A stretch of 64,000 bases of DNA from Sandaracinaceae bacterium (lineage in GTDB: Bacteria > Myxococcota_A > Polyangia > Polyangiales > JADJQN01). Each line of letters begins with the position of its first letter. The stretch's first letter is position 1. The stretch is from NCBI GenBank assembly GCA_016712745.1, contig JADJQN010000003.1:1178001-1242000 (forward strand), given 5' to 3'. Shown here piece after piece: positions 53,447 to 61,780 of the stretch. The notes under the pieces were generated by a model, which worked only from the letters and a program-made list of their open reading frames with translations, was not told where the DNA came from and made no database searches. The translations under genes were made by a program, and so were the position numbers.

Positions 53447-54232
53447 CTAGGCAGAGCGCTTCTTGCCGGGGCTCGTTGTCTTCATCTCGGCGTCCTCGAA
53501 GAAGCGCACGGCGCTTTCGACAGAGGTCACCAATGCCTCGTGCACAAGAGTCGCCACCGCGTTGGGCGAGCTCTTTAGCGCGTCATAGTAGCGTTGACGC
53601 TCAGTCGCATGGATCACGGCCGGCGGATACCCGTGTCGCATCAAGATGAGATTCATCAAGAGGCGCGCCACTTTGCCGCTGTGCTTCGGGTAAGGCGAGA
53701 TGTGCAGCATCGTGTGATGCGCCTTGGCCGCTAAACGCAAAGGATGCGTCTTGGTCTTCTTCTCTTCGCGCATCCATTTGATGAGCGCAATCATCGCCGG
53801 CGCAATCTTGTCGGGCGGCGCGATGTCATGGAAATAGACCCGATGCACGGGCATATCCTTACGGTAGATGTTCTTGCCCTTTTGCTCGGCCTCTTCTGGC
53901 GCAAGCTCAAGGTAGATCTTCTTCAGGAGCTCGAGATCGATCGGAGCGCGCTTCTTCTCACCAAGATCGCGGACCAAATCGATGGCGGCCTTGTGCTGAC
54001 GGATCTCATCGTAAGTAGGGATCAAGGACGTGTCGCTAACCACCCCAGTGTCGACTGCGGCGAGCAACTCAGGCGCCGTGTAGACAATGCCTTCGAGGGC
54101 GCTGTCGTGATAAATCCACGACATATCAAAGCGCTCCCAAAAGAGTCGCGTTTGATCCTCCGCTGCATCCTTGAGGAGGCGCTGAAGGTGTTCGACCTTT
54201 TCTTCTACGCTGCCTGTCCGAGTAACCTGCAC
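53447..54232 (-). CDS. Fic/Fido-fold protein with degenerate active-site motif
   Basis: 261 residues from GTG 54232. The segment SWIYHDSALEGIVYT (about 38-52) resembles the Fic inhibitory-helix motif (SxxxEG), and the helix pattern KAHHTMLHISPYPKHSGK followed by VARLLMNLILMRHGYPPA aligns with the Fic core HPFxDGNGRxxRLLMN. Here the catalytic His falls on Ser179, and the DGN/E-GNG residues read KHSG, with only the final basic residue and Arg190 kept. Neighbouring His177 is two positions off. Typical Fic proteins transfer AMP to Tyr/Ser/Thr; this one may be inactive, regulatory or use a shifted His. C-terminus ends with basic residues. Confidence 0.72.
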   Translation of the reverse strand: MQVTRTGSVEEKVEHLQRLLKDAAEDQTRLFWERFDMSWIYHDSALEGIVYTAPELLAAVDTGVVSDTSLIPTYDEIRQHKAAIDLVRDLGEKKRAPIDLELLKKIYLELAPEEAEQKGKNIYRKDMPVHRVYFHDIAPPDKIAPAMIALIKWMREEKKTKTHPLRLAAKAHHTMLHISPYPKHSGKVARLLMNLILMRHGYPPAVIHATERQRYYDALKSSPNAVATLVHEALVTSVESAVRFFEDAEMKTTSPGKKRSA

Positions 54233-54323
54233 GTGTTCCTACGTCCTAGAAAGAGGGCGTGAAGGTACCAAAGCTTTCGTCCAATGTCAAACTTTTGCAC
54301 GACAACCGAATGATATTGCTAAC

Positions 54324-55835
54324 TTATTTAGCCAACGGCAAGCGCATGCGAAAAAGCGCGCCGCCGCCTTTCGCACTCAGACATTCGATGTCGCCGCCAT
54401 GCTCGAGCACGACCTTCTTCACGATAGCCAAACCCAGGCCGGTGCCATCTGCCTTTGTCGTGTAGTAGGGGTCGAAGACGCGCATTTGATCCGCCGCTGC
54501 AACGCCGCTGCCGTTGTCCTGCACTTCGAGGAGCGCGTTTGATCCCTCTTGTCGCACCGTGAGCACTACCAGGCCAGACGCGGGGCCGGCCGCGCGGACG
54601 GCTTGGACGGCGTTGCGTACCAGGTTGTCTACGCAGCGCTTCAACATCATCGCGTCAATTCGAACCGCGATGGGGCCGTTGGGCGCTTCGCAGCGAACAT
54701 CGACAAGAGCATCTCCCGCCTTTTCCGGCGAGCCAATCGCTGCGAGCGTTCGAAAGGCCTCGTTAGCAAACTCGACGAGGTCGGCATCGTCCAAGTGGGC
54801 TTCGGGCAACTTGGCAAAGCTGCTGAACTCACCTACCAGGCGCCGGAGCGTTGCGACTTCTTCTTCGATGATTGAACGGGCGTCATCGAGCGACTTCTTG
54901 AATGTCAGATCGCTGCCCGTATAGCGTCTGTGCACTTCCTGCACGGCAAGTTGAATTGGCGTAAGGGGATTTTTGATCTCATGCGCGAGACGCCGCGCGA
55001 AATCCTGCCAAGCACTCACCCGTGACAGATAGTCGATGCGGTCGCGCGAAGTCCGCATGTCGCGGACCATGTCGTTGAATGCACGCGTAAGCTCCCCCAC
55101 TTCATCTTTCGATTCGATGGGCAAAACGACCGAAAGATCGCCGGAACCGACCCTTTTTGTCGCCTCCGCGACAAGCGCCACGCGCCGGGTGACGCGCCGC
55201 GAAAGGCTCATCGCGATGGCCATGATCAGCAGAATGAGCACAAGCAAGAACACGATGTAGACGCCGAGGTACGCGTCGGTGACATAGGTCGTGTTCTGCA
55301 AAAGGCGCTTGTAGACCCCAGCAACCTCACCAGCGTTTTGATACTCCGCGAAGCGCTCGGCGGGTGTCGATATCGTCACGGAAATGGAGAGTCCCGCGTT
55401 CTCGCGCTCAAGAGTGATGAGCCGGTAGCGTGTGCGATCAAGTCGCTCTGAGACTTCGCGCGAGTAAAGCACCACGTGCGTACTCGACAACACGAGCGAG
55501 ATGCGTCCGACGTCGGGATAGCGGGTGAGAAGAGCATCCAAGCGCCGATTGACGCCGCCGGGATCGACGTCGGAGTCGACCGCCAGTGTCGCCTGCAAAC
55601 GCGCATCGTTGGCAATGGCGTCGGCCGTACGCTCCGCGTTTTCGCGCATCGACGCGAAGTAGGCACGGTAGACCTCGAGGCCGCCCTCGAGCTGATCGCC
55701 AACCTGGTGGTTGATGCCCACCTGGTAGGACTCGCGCATCGCACGCGTGCCTAGGACGAGCGCCCCCAAGAGCGAAACCGCGCCGACGGCAAAAATCGCC
55801 GCGAGGATCTTCCATTCGAAGCGCGTGAGCTTCAT
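54324..55835 (-). CDS. NtrY-like membrane sensor histidine kinase
   Basis: 503 residues. TM1 about 9-30, a periplasmic sensor domain to 190, TM2 191-212, HAMP 213-265, HisKA with His285 (RRLAHEIKNPLTPIQLAV), and HATPase to the end (NLVRNAVQAV, EVQDNGSGV, FDPYYTTKADGTGLGLAIVKK). The LAHEIKNPLTPIQ H-box is that of NtrY/NtrB-type kinases. The ATG overlaps the DUF4390 stop (TGATG). No response regulator lies downstream before the Fic-like gene. Confidence 0.92.
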   Translation of the reverse strand: MKLTRFEWKILAAIFAVGAVSLLGALVLGTRAMRESYQVGINHQVGDQLEGGLEVYRAYFASMRENAERTADAIANDARLQATLAVDSDVDPGGVNRRLDALLTRYPDVGRISLVLSSTHVVLYSREVSERLDRTRYRLITLERENAGLSISVTISTPAERFAEYQNAGEVAGVYKRLLQNTTYVTDAYLGVYIVFLLVLILLIMAIAMSLSRRVTRRVALVAEATKRVGSGDLSVVLPIESKDEVGELTRAFNDMVRDMRTSRDRIDYLSRVSAWQDFARRLAHEIKNPLTPIQLAVQEVHRRYTGSDLTFKKSLDDARSIIEEEVATLRRLVGEFSSFAKLPEAHLDDADLVEFANEAFRTLAAIGSPEKAGDALVDVRCEAPNGPIAVRIDAMMLKRCVDNLVRNAVQAVRAAGPASGLVVLTVRQEGSNALLEVQDNGSGVAAADQMRVFDPYYTTKADGTGLGLAIVKKVVLEHGGDIECLSAKGGGALFRMRLPLAK

Positions 55836-56473
55836 CAGGGCACCTCGACCGACTGCGAGCGGAAGCTCAGCGTTCGCTCGGCGGCTCCCACGCGGCGATT
55901 CACAAAAATACTCACAAACGAGCCAAAGAACGCATCGGATTCAACCCGCCCGCCACCTTGGGGACGGGCGAGCCAACGGCGAATGCGGTCCACGGTATCG
56001 GCGGACATCGGGTTGAGCTCGACGATCGATGCGAAGTAGACCGTGTGTCCGCGGCGCGCTTGCCACTCGGCATCGGTGCCAAGTCCGAGCGAGCGGACGA
56101 CAAGGCAGCGCTGGGCCACGGCGCTGAGCGTCGAGATGGTTTCCGACCCCTGTGACGAGGCCGTCTGGACCTGTACGCGATAGACCTCTTCCCACAAATC
56201 ATAAACGACGCGGCACGAGAGGGGAGCGAGCGCCACGGGCGAACCGTTGGCCTGGTCGTACGCGTAAACTCGCATGACGATTGTTTGCGGCAGGCCACTT
56301 TGCAATTTGTGCGCGACGTCGCCGTTGACGAGATCGCGCGCCGAAAACGCAAGTCGCGGCGACGACGCGCGCCAGCCGATGCCCATCGTGCGAATGGGAA
56401 TCGACTGCGCAAAGGCCCACAAAGAACCCATGCACAAAGCGATGGCAAACGACGCTAGAGCAAACTTTTTCAC
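55835..56473 (-). CDS. DUF4390 envelope protein
   Basis: 212 residues: signal peptide (FALASFAIALCMGSLWAFAQ), then a beta-sandwich with FSARDLVNGDVAHKLQSGLPQTIVMRVYAYD and CRVVYDLWEEVYRVQV, matching DUF4390 proteins often encoded just before ntrY-like kinases. Exported, function unknown; it may supply a signal to the kinase sensor domain. Overlaps the kinase ATG and the upstream barrel gene (GTGA), so the three form one operon. Confidence 0.78.
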   Translation of the reverse strand: MKKFALASFAIALCMGSLWAFAQSIPIRTMGIGWRASSPRLAFSARDLVNGDVAHKLQSGLPQTIVMRVYAYDQANGSPVALAPLSCRVVYDLWEEVYRVQVQTASSQGSETISTLSAVAQRCLVVRSLGLGTDAEWQARRGHTVYFASIVELNPMSADTVDRIRRWLARPQGGGRVESDAFFGSFVSIFVNRRVGAAERTLSFRSQSVEVP

Positions 56474-58146
56474 TGAGCGATAAACCCGAGCACGTTGGAG
56501 ATGCCGAACTGAAAGACGCCGACGCTGGTGTCCATTCGCACACCAAGGTCGAAGGTGAGATCGATCGGGATCTGCGAGAATCCTGTGTAACCAGGGATTG
56601 CGACCGAGACATCGCGCCGGCCCATCAAGGCGTACACGCCAACTGCCGCGTATGCATCGAGTGCGTAGAAGCCATTTCCGCCGCGGTAGAGGGGGATCGA
56701 GTAGCCAATATCAACGCGAGCCGCCAAGTCCTCGGCCAGCATTTCGGCGATAGCTGTGTTGAGTAGGTTCGGCGGCGGGCGCCGGTCGAGATTGAGCTCA
56801 AGCGCACGCGACGGAAGTAGATCGCTCAAATCGGAGGCGTAGAATTTGTAGAAGAACGGTGCGCGCCCAAACACAGCGCCCGCAAATCCGCCAAAGCGCA
56901 GCACGTGTCCCCAGGGCAGTGGCACGTAGTGCTGCGCGGAAATTTGAAGGCGTAAGAACTCGTAGTCGCTTCCAATAATCGGCGACGAATAGTCGCCGCG
57001 GAACTGGATCATCACGCCGCGAGTGGGCAGCGCTGGGTCATCCCGTCGGTCATAGATCAAGCCGAACTGAATCGCTGACACGACGCTGTGGCCGCGGTTG
57101 ATGGAAAAATCGATCGCCTGCACATGGGTACCGCGCGACTCACTCGCCGCATCGGGCATGTTCAAAACGTTTACGAGCTCGCCCTGCCAGTCGAGCGTGT
57201 AACGTGTGGAGGCGCCGAGATCGCGCCCTGTGCCAAGGCTTAGACCCAATCGCTGATATCGAACAACCGCGCTGCGGGCGAGCACCTCTTCGGGACACGT
57301 CGGCGGCGCGATCTCGTCGGGCTCAGGAGGCGGGCAGCGAATGCTGACGAGCGCGTCGTCATACCCGAAAAACTCGCGCGCGTTATTCAAGAAGAGCGAG
57401 GAGCTCAGCACATACGGTGAACCCAAAAACGAGGGATTTATGTAACGAATTCGTCCACCCTGTTGGCGCGACGAGATTACGCCCGCGCCCGAGAGCGTCA
57501 CGCCTGTCCCTAGAAGATTGGTCTCGGCGATCGAGAGACCGCCGTATGGAATGAGGCGCGCAACCATGTCATCCGCCGCGCGCACGCCTTGCGAAACGCC
57601 CGCGACCACTTGCTCGACGATGAGCGTGTTGCGCTCCTCGACATCGATGACAAGCACGACCCAGCCGCGCTGAGAGCCTCGCTGCAAGCTCAAACGCACG
57701 TCGCGAAACCAGCCCGTACCAAGTAGACGCCAGCGCACTGCCTCAATGTCGGGATCATCGACGTCGAGCACCGCGCCGCTCTCTAGGGGAACGAAGTTGC
57801 GAATCACACTCGGCCGCGTGGACCCATCGGTGTGCACCTCGATGCGTTCCAAGAAGTAGCGAATGCGCGGCAACTCCGGCGTCGTTCGCGGCCTTCCGGC
57901 GAAGTCGCTGCCTTCCGTGCCTTCTTCCGCGGGCGGAGCGACTAGCGCCTCGCCGTCTACGGCATCGTCGTCGATTGCTGGCTCTTCCCCGGCATCCTCA
58001 CGTTCAGGCGAAGCCACATCGGGTTGCGCGTCGCTCACGACGACCGAGGCGTCCGTCGCAGCCATGCCCGCATCGCCACCGTCTTGCGCCCGAACGCCAG
58101 ACGCGCACAGCGCAACGACCCCAAGCGTAAGTAGGCCCCACTTCAC
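56470..58146 (-). CDS. Omp85-superfamily outer-membrane protein (BamA/TamA-like, short)
   Basis: 558 residues. Signal peptide, an acidic disordered segment (about 22-85, rich in Asp/Ala), one clear POTRA-type module (about 95-190, VIRNFVPLESGAVLDVDDPD, GTGWFRDVRLSLQRGSQRGW) and a C-terminal beta-barrel (about 200-558) of Omp85/surface-antigen type, with RRDDPALPTRGVMIQFRGDY in the mid-barrel and regular alternating strands to the end. Fewer POTRA modules than BamA or TamA. Probably a lineage-specific transporter or assembly factor. GTG start. Confidence 0.86.
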   Translation of the reverse strand: MKWGLLTLGVVALCASGVRAQDGGDAGMAATDASVVVSDAQPDVASPEREDAGEEPAIDDDAVDGEALVAPPAEEGTEGSDFAGRPRTTPELPRIRYFLERIEVHTDGSTRPSVIRNFVPLESGAVLDVDDPDIEAVRWRLLGTGWFRDVRLSLQRGSQRGWVVLVIDVEERNTLIVEQVVAGVSQGVRAADDMVARLIPYGGLSIAETNLLGTGVTLSGAGVISSRQQGGRIRYINPSFLGSPYVLSSSLFLNNAREFFGYDDALVSIRCPPPEPDEIAPPTCPEEVLARSAVVRYQRLGLSLGTGRDLGASTRYTLDWQGELVNVLNMPDAASESRGTHVQAIDFSINRGHSVVSAIQFGLIYDRRDDPALPTRGVMIQFRGDYSSPIIGSDYEFLRLQISAQHYVPLPWGHVLRFGGFAGAVFGRAPFFYKFYASDLSDLLPSRALELNLDRRPPPNLLNTAIAEMLAEDLAARVDIGYSIPLYRGGNGFYALDAYAAVGVYALMGRRDVSVAIPGYTGFSQIPIDLTFDLGVRMDTSVGVFQFGISNVLGFIAQ

Positions 58147-58196
58147 GCGGCGCAGCCTACTCGACGATCGCCCCTCGATCGAGGAGGCACGGCGCG

Positions 58197-58298
58197 TCAG
58201 AGATCTTGGCGCAGCCGAGCGATTTCAGCCTCATTCAGGGCGATTTCGTGGTCCAGGACGGAGGCGGGGTTCTGTGCTGAACCGCCGAAAACGCGCAT
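58197..58298 (-). CDS. 33-residue reading frame coupled downstream of gdh
   Basis: A 33-residue frame (starts MRVFGGSAQNP, ends EAEIARLRQDL) whose ATG overlaps the stop of the 72-residue frame at 58298-58300 (TGATG). The middle forms a short amphipathic helix. There is no ribosome site of its own. Translation depends entirely on coupling and the family is unknown; it may be chance. Confidence 0.27.
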   Translation of the reverse strand: MRVFGGSAQNPASVLDHEIALNEAEIARLRQDL

Positions 58299-58516
58299 CA
58301 GAAGGAGTTTGTGCAGGCTAGATCGGGGTGCCCATCAAGGTAGAGCGTGTGCGCGAAATCACGAGCGCTCTTGAGCTCCTTCGCAACGGTCTGTTTGTAC
58401 TTTTTAGCAAGCGAGCTCGCCGTGCGCCGTACCCGTTTCGACAGCGAGTCGTTGGCCGCGAGCGATTCAAACACGACCAACGACGCAGGATCGACCGGCT
58501 CCGCCGCCTTTTTCAC
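58298..58516 (-). CDS. 72-residue protein coupled to glutamate dehydrogenase
   Basis: GTG start overlapping the gdh stop (GTGA). Lys/Ala-rich, helical, with SLSKRVRRTASSLAKKYKQ and VAKELKSARDFAHTLYLDGH. The amino-acid composition differs from a random frame by its many charged residues in helical arrangement. It could be a small regulator or partner of the dehydrogenase; no family is recognised. Confidence 0.45.
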   Translation of the reverse strand: MKKAAEPVDPASLVVFESLAANDSLSKRVRRTASSLAKKYKQTVAKELKSARDFAHTLYLDGHPDLACTNSF

Positions 58517-59781
58517 GGGAAAATATCGCGCTCGGCGTAAGCCGCTGCAATGTTCTGCAGGGCGAGCGCGTAGGCCGCAACACGCATACTGCAGCTGTGC
58601 TCACGTGCATAGGTGCTCGTGCGGTGGTAGCCGCGCTTCATTGCAATCTCGAGCTTGGTGTCGACCTCTTCGAGGTCCCACGTCTCGCTGCGCTTGTTCT
58701 GCACCCATTCGTAGTAGCTCACGGTCACACCGCCTGAGTTCGCGAGAACGTCCGGCAGAATGTCGATGCCGCGCTGAAGCAGGATCTTCTCGCCTTCGGG
58801 CGTGCACGGACCGTTCGCGCCTTCGCCAACCATGCGTACCTGAAGCATCTTCGCTTCGGCGATCCCGACCTGGTTCTCAAGCGCTGCCGGCAAGAACAAA
58901 TCCGCTTTGGTTGCAAAGAACTCTTCGCGCGTGATCGAGTGACCCGCTTCGTAACCGGCGATCGAGCCGTGCTGCTTCACGTGGTCCGCAAGCTTGTGCG
59001 AGTTGAAGCCCTCGGGGTTGCTCAAGTAGCCCGAGTGATCGCCGACCGCGATGGTCGAGACGCCGAGCTTCGAAAGCAAAAGGCCGGTGTTTCCGCCTAC
59101 GTTGCCGAAGCCCTGAATGATGGCCGTCTTGCCTTCGAGCTTGAAGTTCTTCTCGTCGGCCCATTCTGTGATGCAGTGAATAAGACCCTGCGCCGTGGCC
59201 TTTTCGCGCCCGCGCGAACCGCCGCAGGCCAGCGACTTGCCGGTCACAACGCGCTTCTGCGCGTTCTTCTCGACGTGCCCAACCGTATTCATATACGTGT
59301 CCATCATCCACGCCATGACCTGCGCGTTGGTTCCAACGTCGGGCGCAGGGATGTCGTACTCAGGACCAATATTGGAGCCGAGCGCGTGTGTGAATCGGCG
59401 CGTGACGCGCATGAGCTCGTTGGATGAAAGCTCGCGCGGATTCATCTTCACGCCGCCTTTGCCACCACCGAACGGAATCTCCATGAGCGCGCACTTCCAC
59501 GTCATCATCGCAGCGAGCGCCTTGAGATCGTCGAGCGTTACCGTCTCATGATAACGCATGCCGCCCTTGTAGGGCCCAAGGACGTTGTTGTGCTGGATGC
59601 GGTAGCCTTTGAACATGCGCGTCTCGCCGTTGTCCATGCGCACCGGAAAGTGAACGATGAGCTCGTTCTTCGGTTGCGAAAGGATTGACGTCACGTGCGG
59701 CGGAAGGTTCGCAATCTTCGAAGCCTGATCGACGTAGTCCTGAATGACTTTGAAAAATTCGTAGTGCTGCTGCTCCGACAT
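58513..59781 (-). CDS. gdhA: NAD(P)-dependent glutamate dehydrogenase
   Basis: 422 residues from ATG 59781, with GGAG nine bases before. Interconverts glutamate and 2-oxoglutarate plus ammonia. N-terminal NLPPHVTSILSQPKNEL, substrate-site GYRIQHNNVLGPYKGGMRY and LMEIPFGGGKGGVKMNP with the catalytic lysine, ALGSNIGPEYDIPAPDVGT, nucleotide-binding GFGNVGGNTGLLLSKLG, and VGEGANGPCTPEGEKIL. A 12-residue longer version from GTG/ATG 59817 lacks similarity. Two very small coupled frames follow. Confidence 0.96.
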   Translation of the reverse strand: MSEQQHYEFFKVIQDYVDQASKIANLPPHVTSILSQPKNELIVHFPVRMDNGETRMFKGYRIQHNNVLGPYKGGMRYHETVTLDDLKALAAMMTWKCALMEIPFGGGKGGVKMNPRELSSNELMRVTRRFTHALGSNIGPEYDIPAPDVGTNAQVMAWMMDTYMNTVGHVEKNAQKRVVTGKSLACGGSRGREKATAQGLIHCITEWADEKNFKLEGKTAIIQGFGNVGGNTGLLLSKLGVSTIAVGDHSGYLSNPEGFNSHKLADHVKQHGSIAGYEAGHSITREEFFATKADLFLPAALENQVGIAEAKMLQVRMVGEGANGPCTPEGEKILLQRGIDILPDVLANSGGVTVSYYEWVQNKRSETWDLEEVDTKLEIAMKRGYHRTSTYAREHSCSMRVAAYALALQNIAAAYAERDIFP

Positions 59782-59863
59782 GGGGGGAGGCTCCTTCGAT
59801 TTCGAACGGCGCGTCATAGGGGTTCTGGGAAGTAGAATCGATCAGTTCAAGCCCTTAGTCGAG

Positions 59864-60703
59864 CTATTGGCGATCGAGGATGTATGTAGCGTAAACCCAG
59901 GTGCTTGCGGCAGTGAACATGAGCGCGTCAATTCGGTCCAGAATCCCGCCATGACCCGGCAAGATTGAGCCGCTGTCTTTGACGCCGGTTCCGCGCTTGA
60001 TGAGAGACTCGCAGAGGTCTCCTGCCTGACCAAGGCCACCGCCCACGAGAGCAAGAAGAATCCCTCCGATTAATGGCAACTCGGGAAGAAACCAGAAGTG
60101 CGCAATCAACGCGCCGAGCACACTGCCCGCGAGGCCGCCGATGGAACCCTCGATCGTCTTCTTCGGCGAGACTCGTTCGTAGAGCTTGTGCTTACCGAAA
60201 AATCGACCGGCGAAATACCCACCCGTGTCACCCATCCACGCGAGCAACATGCTGAGCAAGACCCATGCACCCTGATGCTCACGGATGTGGAGTAGCGCGA
60301 CGGTAGCGACGAGGCCGCCAATATAAAGAGGTCCCGCGATGAGCCACGCGATGCGCTCACTCGCGCGATCAATCGGTTCGGGCGTTGCTAATCCGAGCAA
60401 GAGCCCCACAACAGTCAGCAGCACGATGATCGGCGCAAGAACGCCGCCGAAATTCTGCAAATAGACAATCGACGTCAGGATGCCGAGCATAGCGAGCACT
60501 CCGTAGATCTGAAGAACGCGCGCACCGGGAAGCGTCATCGCGAAAAGCTCGGCCGCCGCGACTGCGCACGCCAGATAGACCAGGACCACAAATCCCACCG
60601 GCGCGACCCAGAAGAGCAGCCACAGAATGAGCGGAATGAACACGAGCGCTGTCAGAAAACGCATCGCGAGATTGGAGTTCGCCTTGGTTTTTTCGTCGGT
60701 CAC
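59864..60703 (-). CDS. cdsA: Phosphatidate cytidylyltransferase
   Basis: Makes CDP-diacylglycerol for phospholipid synthesis. 279 residues, about eight transmembrane helices, and the family signature SLIKRGTGVKDSGSILPGHG followed by GILDRIDALMF near the C-terminus, with the metal-binding Asp residues. GTG start at 60703. Stands alone between gdhA (same strand, 82 bases after its end) and the divergent DnaJ-type gene. Confidence 0.94.
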   Translation of the reverse strand: MTDEKTKANSNLAMRFLTALVFIPLILWLLFWVAPVGFVVLVYLACAVAAAELFAMTLPGARVLQIYGVLAMLGILTSIVYLQNFGGVLAPIIVLLTVVGLLLGLATPEPIDRASERIAWLIAGPLYIGGLVATVALLHIREHQGAWVLLSMLLAWMGDTGGYFAGRFFGKHKLYERVSPKKTIEGSIGGLAGSVLGALIAHFWFLPELPLIGGILLALVGGGLGQAGDLCESLIKRGTGVKDSGSILPGHGGILDRIDALMFTAASTWVYATYILDRQ

Positions 60704-60765
60704 GCAAAATCCGCTCTAACACACGATTGCGATGCTTGGGCATCGGGATTACTTATGAAAGCAAC

Positions 60766-61761
60766 ATGGCAGATCGCGATCTCTATAAGATTCTCGGAGT
60801 AGCTAAGGACGCGAACGCGGACGCCATCAAAAAGGCCTACCGAAAGCTCGCTCGCGAACTACACCCCGACCGTAACCCCGGAAACAAACCGGCAGAGGAG
60901 CGCTTCAAAGATGTTGCGCACGCCAACGAGATCCTGAGCGACGCGAAGAAGCGCGCTTTGTACGACGAGTTCGGCGAAGTAGCACTGCGCGAGGGCTTCG
61001 ACGTGGACCAAGCCCGTCGCCACAAAAACTGGCAGTCGGGGGGCCAAGGCGAATCGTATTCGACGAACTTCGAAGATATTTTCGGTGCGCGTGGACAACA
61101 AGGCGGCGGCGGGTTTTCGTTTAATATCGAAGACTTGATCGGCGGCCGTGGTGTGCAAGATTTTTTCGGCGGCCGCGGAGGCAAGCGAGGCAACGTCCGC
61201 AGGCCAGGCAAAGGCGCAGACCAACAAGCGAGCATCACCGTTTCGTTTGTCGACGCGCTGCGCGGAACGGAGAAGGAGCTTCTCCTTCAGCGGCCCGCTT
61301 TAGAATCAAGCGCCCCGATCCGCGTTCGCATCCCGGCGGGCGTAAGCAACGGCGGTAAGCTTCGCCTTAAGGAGCAGGGCGGCAGCGGAGTAGATGGCGG
61401 CCCAAGCGGCGATCTGCTGCTGACCGTCCACGTCGAAGACCACCCCTATTTCCGGCGGGAGGGCCACGACCTCCACCTAAGCCTGCCGGTCACTGTTTCT
61501 GAAGCGTGGTTCGGCGCGAAGGTTCGCGTGCCCACGTTGGATGGCGACGTGTCGCTCAGCGTGCCGCCAAAGACGCAGAGCGGCGCCACGCTTCGGCTGC
61601 GCGGCAAAGGTGTTGCCGCGCGCGCGCCAAATGCAGCGGGCGACCTCTATGTCCATGTAATGATCGAGCTTCCTCGCGATCCCGCGCTCGATGTTGACGA
61701 GCTCATGCGCACCCTCGGCAGCGCATACGGAACGGACGTTCGCGCGAAGGTACAGCTGTGA
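60766..61761 (+). CDS. DnaJ-type co-chaperone without zinc finger (CbpA-like)
   Basis: 331 residues from ATG 60766. J domain 4-70 with the HPD triad (His33, Pro34, Asp35 in ARELHPDRNPGN), a Gly/Phe-rich linker (about 100-155: FSFNIEDLIGGRG, FFGGRGG), then two substrate-binding C-terminal subdomains (IPAGVSNGGKLRLKEQG, GDLLLTVHVEDHPYFRR, FGAKVRVPTLDGDVSLSVP). No CxxCxGxG repeats, so class B like CbpA. It stimulates DnaK's ATPase. Confidence 0.93.
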   Translation: MADRDLYKILGVAKDANADAIKKAYRKLARELHPDRNPGNKPAEERFKDVAHANEILSDAKKRALYDEFGEVALREGFDVDQARRHKNWQSGGQGESYSTNFEDIFGARGQQGGGGFSFNIEDLIGGRGVQDFFGGRGGKRGNVRRPGKGADQQASITVSFVDALRGTEKELLLQRPALESSAPIRVRIPAGVSNGGKLRLKEQGGSGVDGGPSGDLLLTVHVEDHPYFRREGHDLHLSLPVTVSEAWFGAKVRVPTLDGDVSLSVPPKTQSGATLRLRGKGVAARAPNAAGDLYVHVMIELPRDPALDVDELMRTLGSAYGTDVRAKVQL

Positions 61762-61764
61762 TCT

Positions 61765-61780
61765 TGTTTCACGTGAAACC
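61765..61780. promoter_or_regulatory. parS-like ParB-binding site 1
   Basis: TGTTTCACGTGAAACC matches the bacterial parS consensus TGTTTCACGTGAAACA at 15 of 16 bases; the core GTTTCACGTGAAAC (61766-61779) is a perfect 14-bp palindrome. It sits between the DnaJ-type gene and the bioF start, ending one base before its ATG. It is one of three identical cores in 1.5 kb. Confidence 0.88.
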
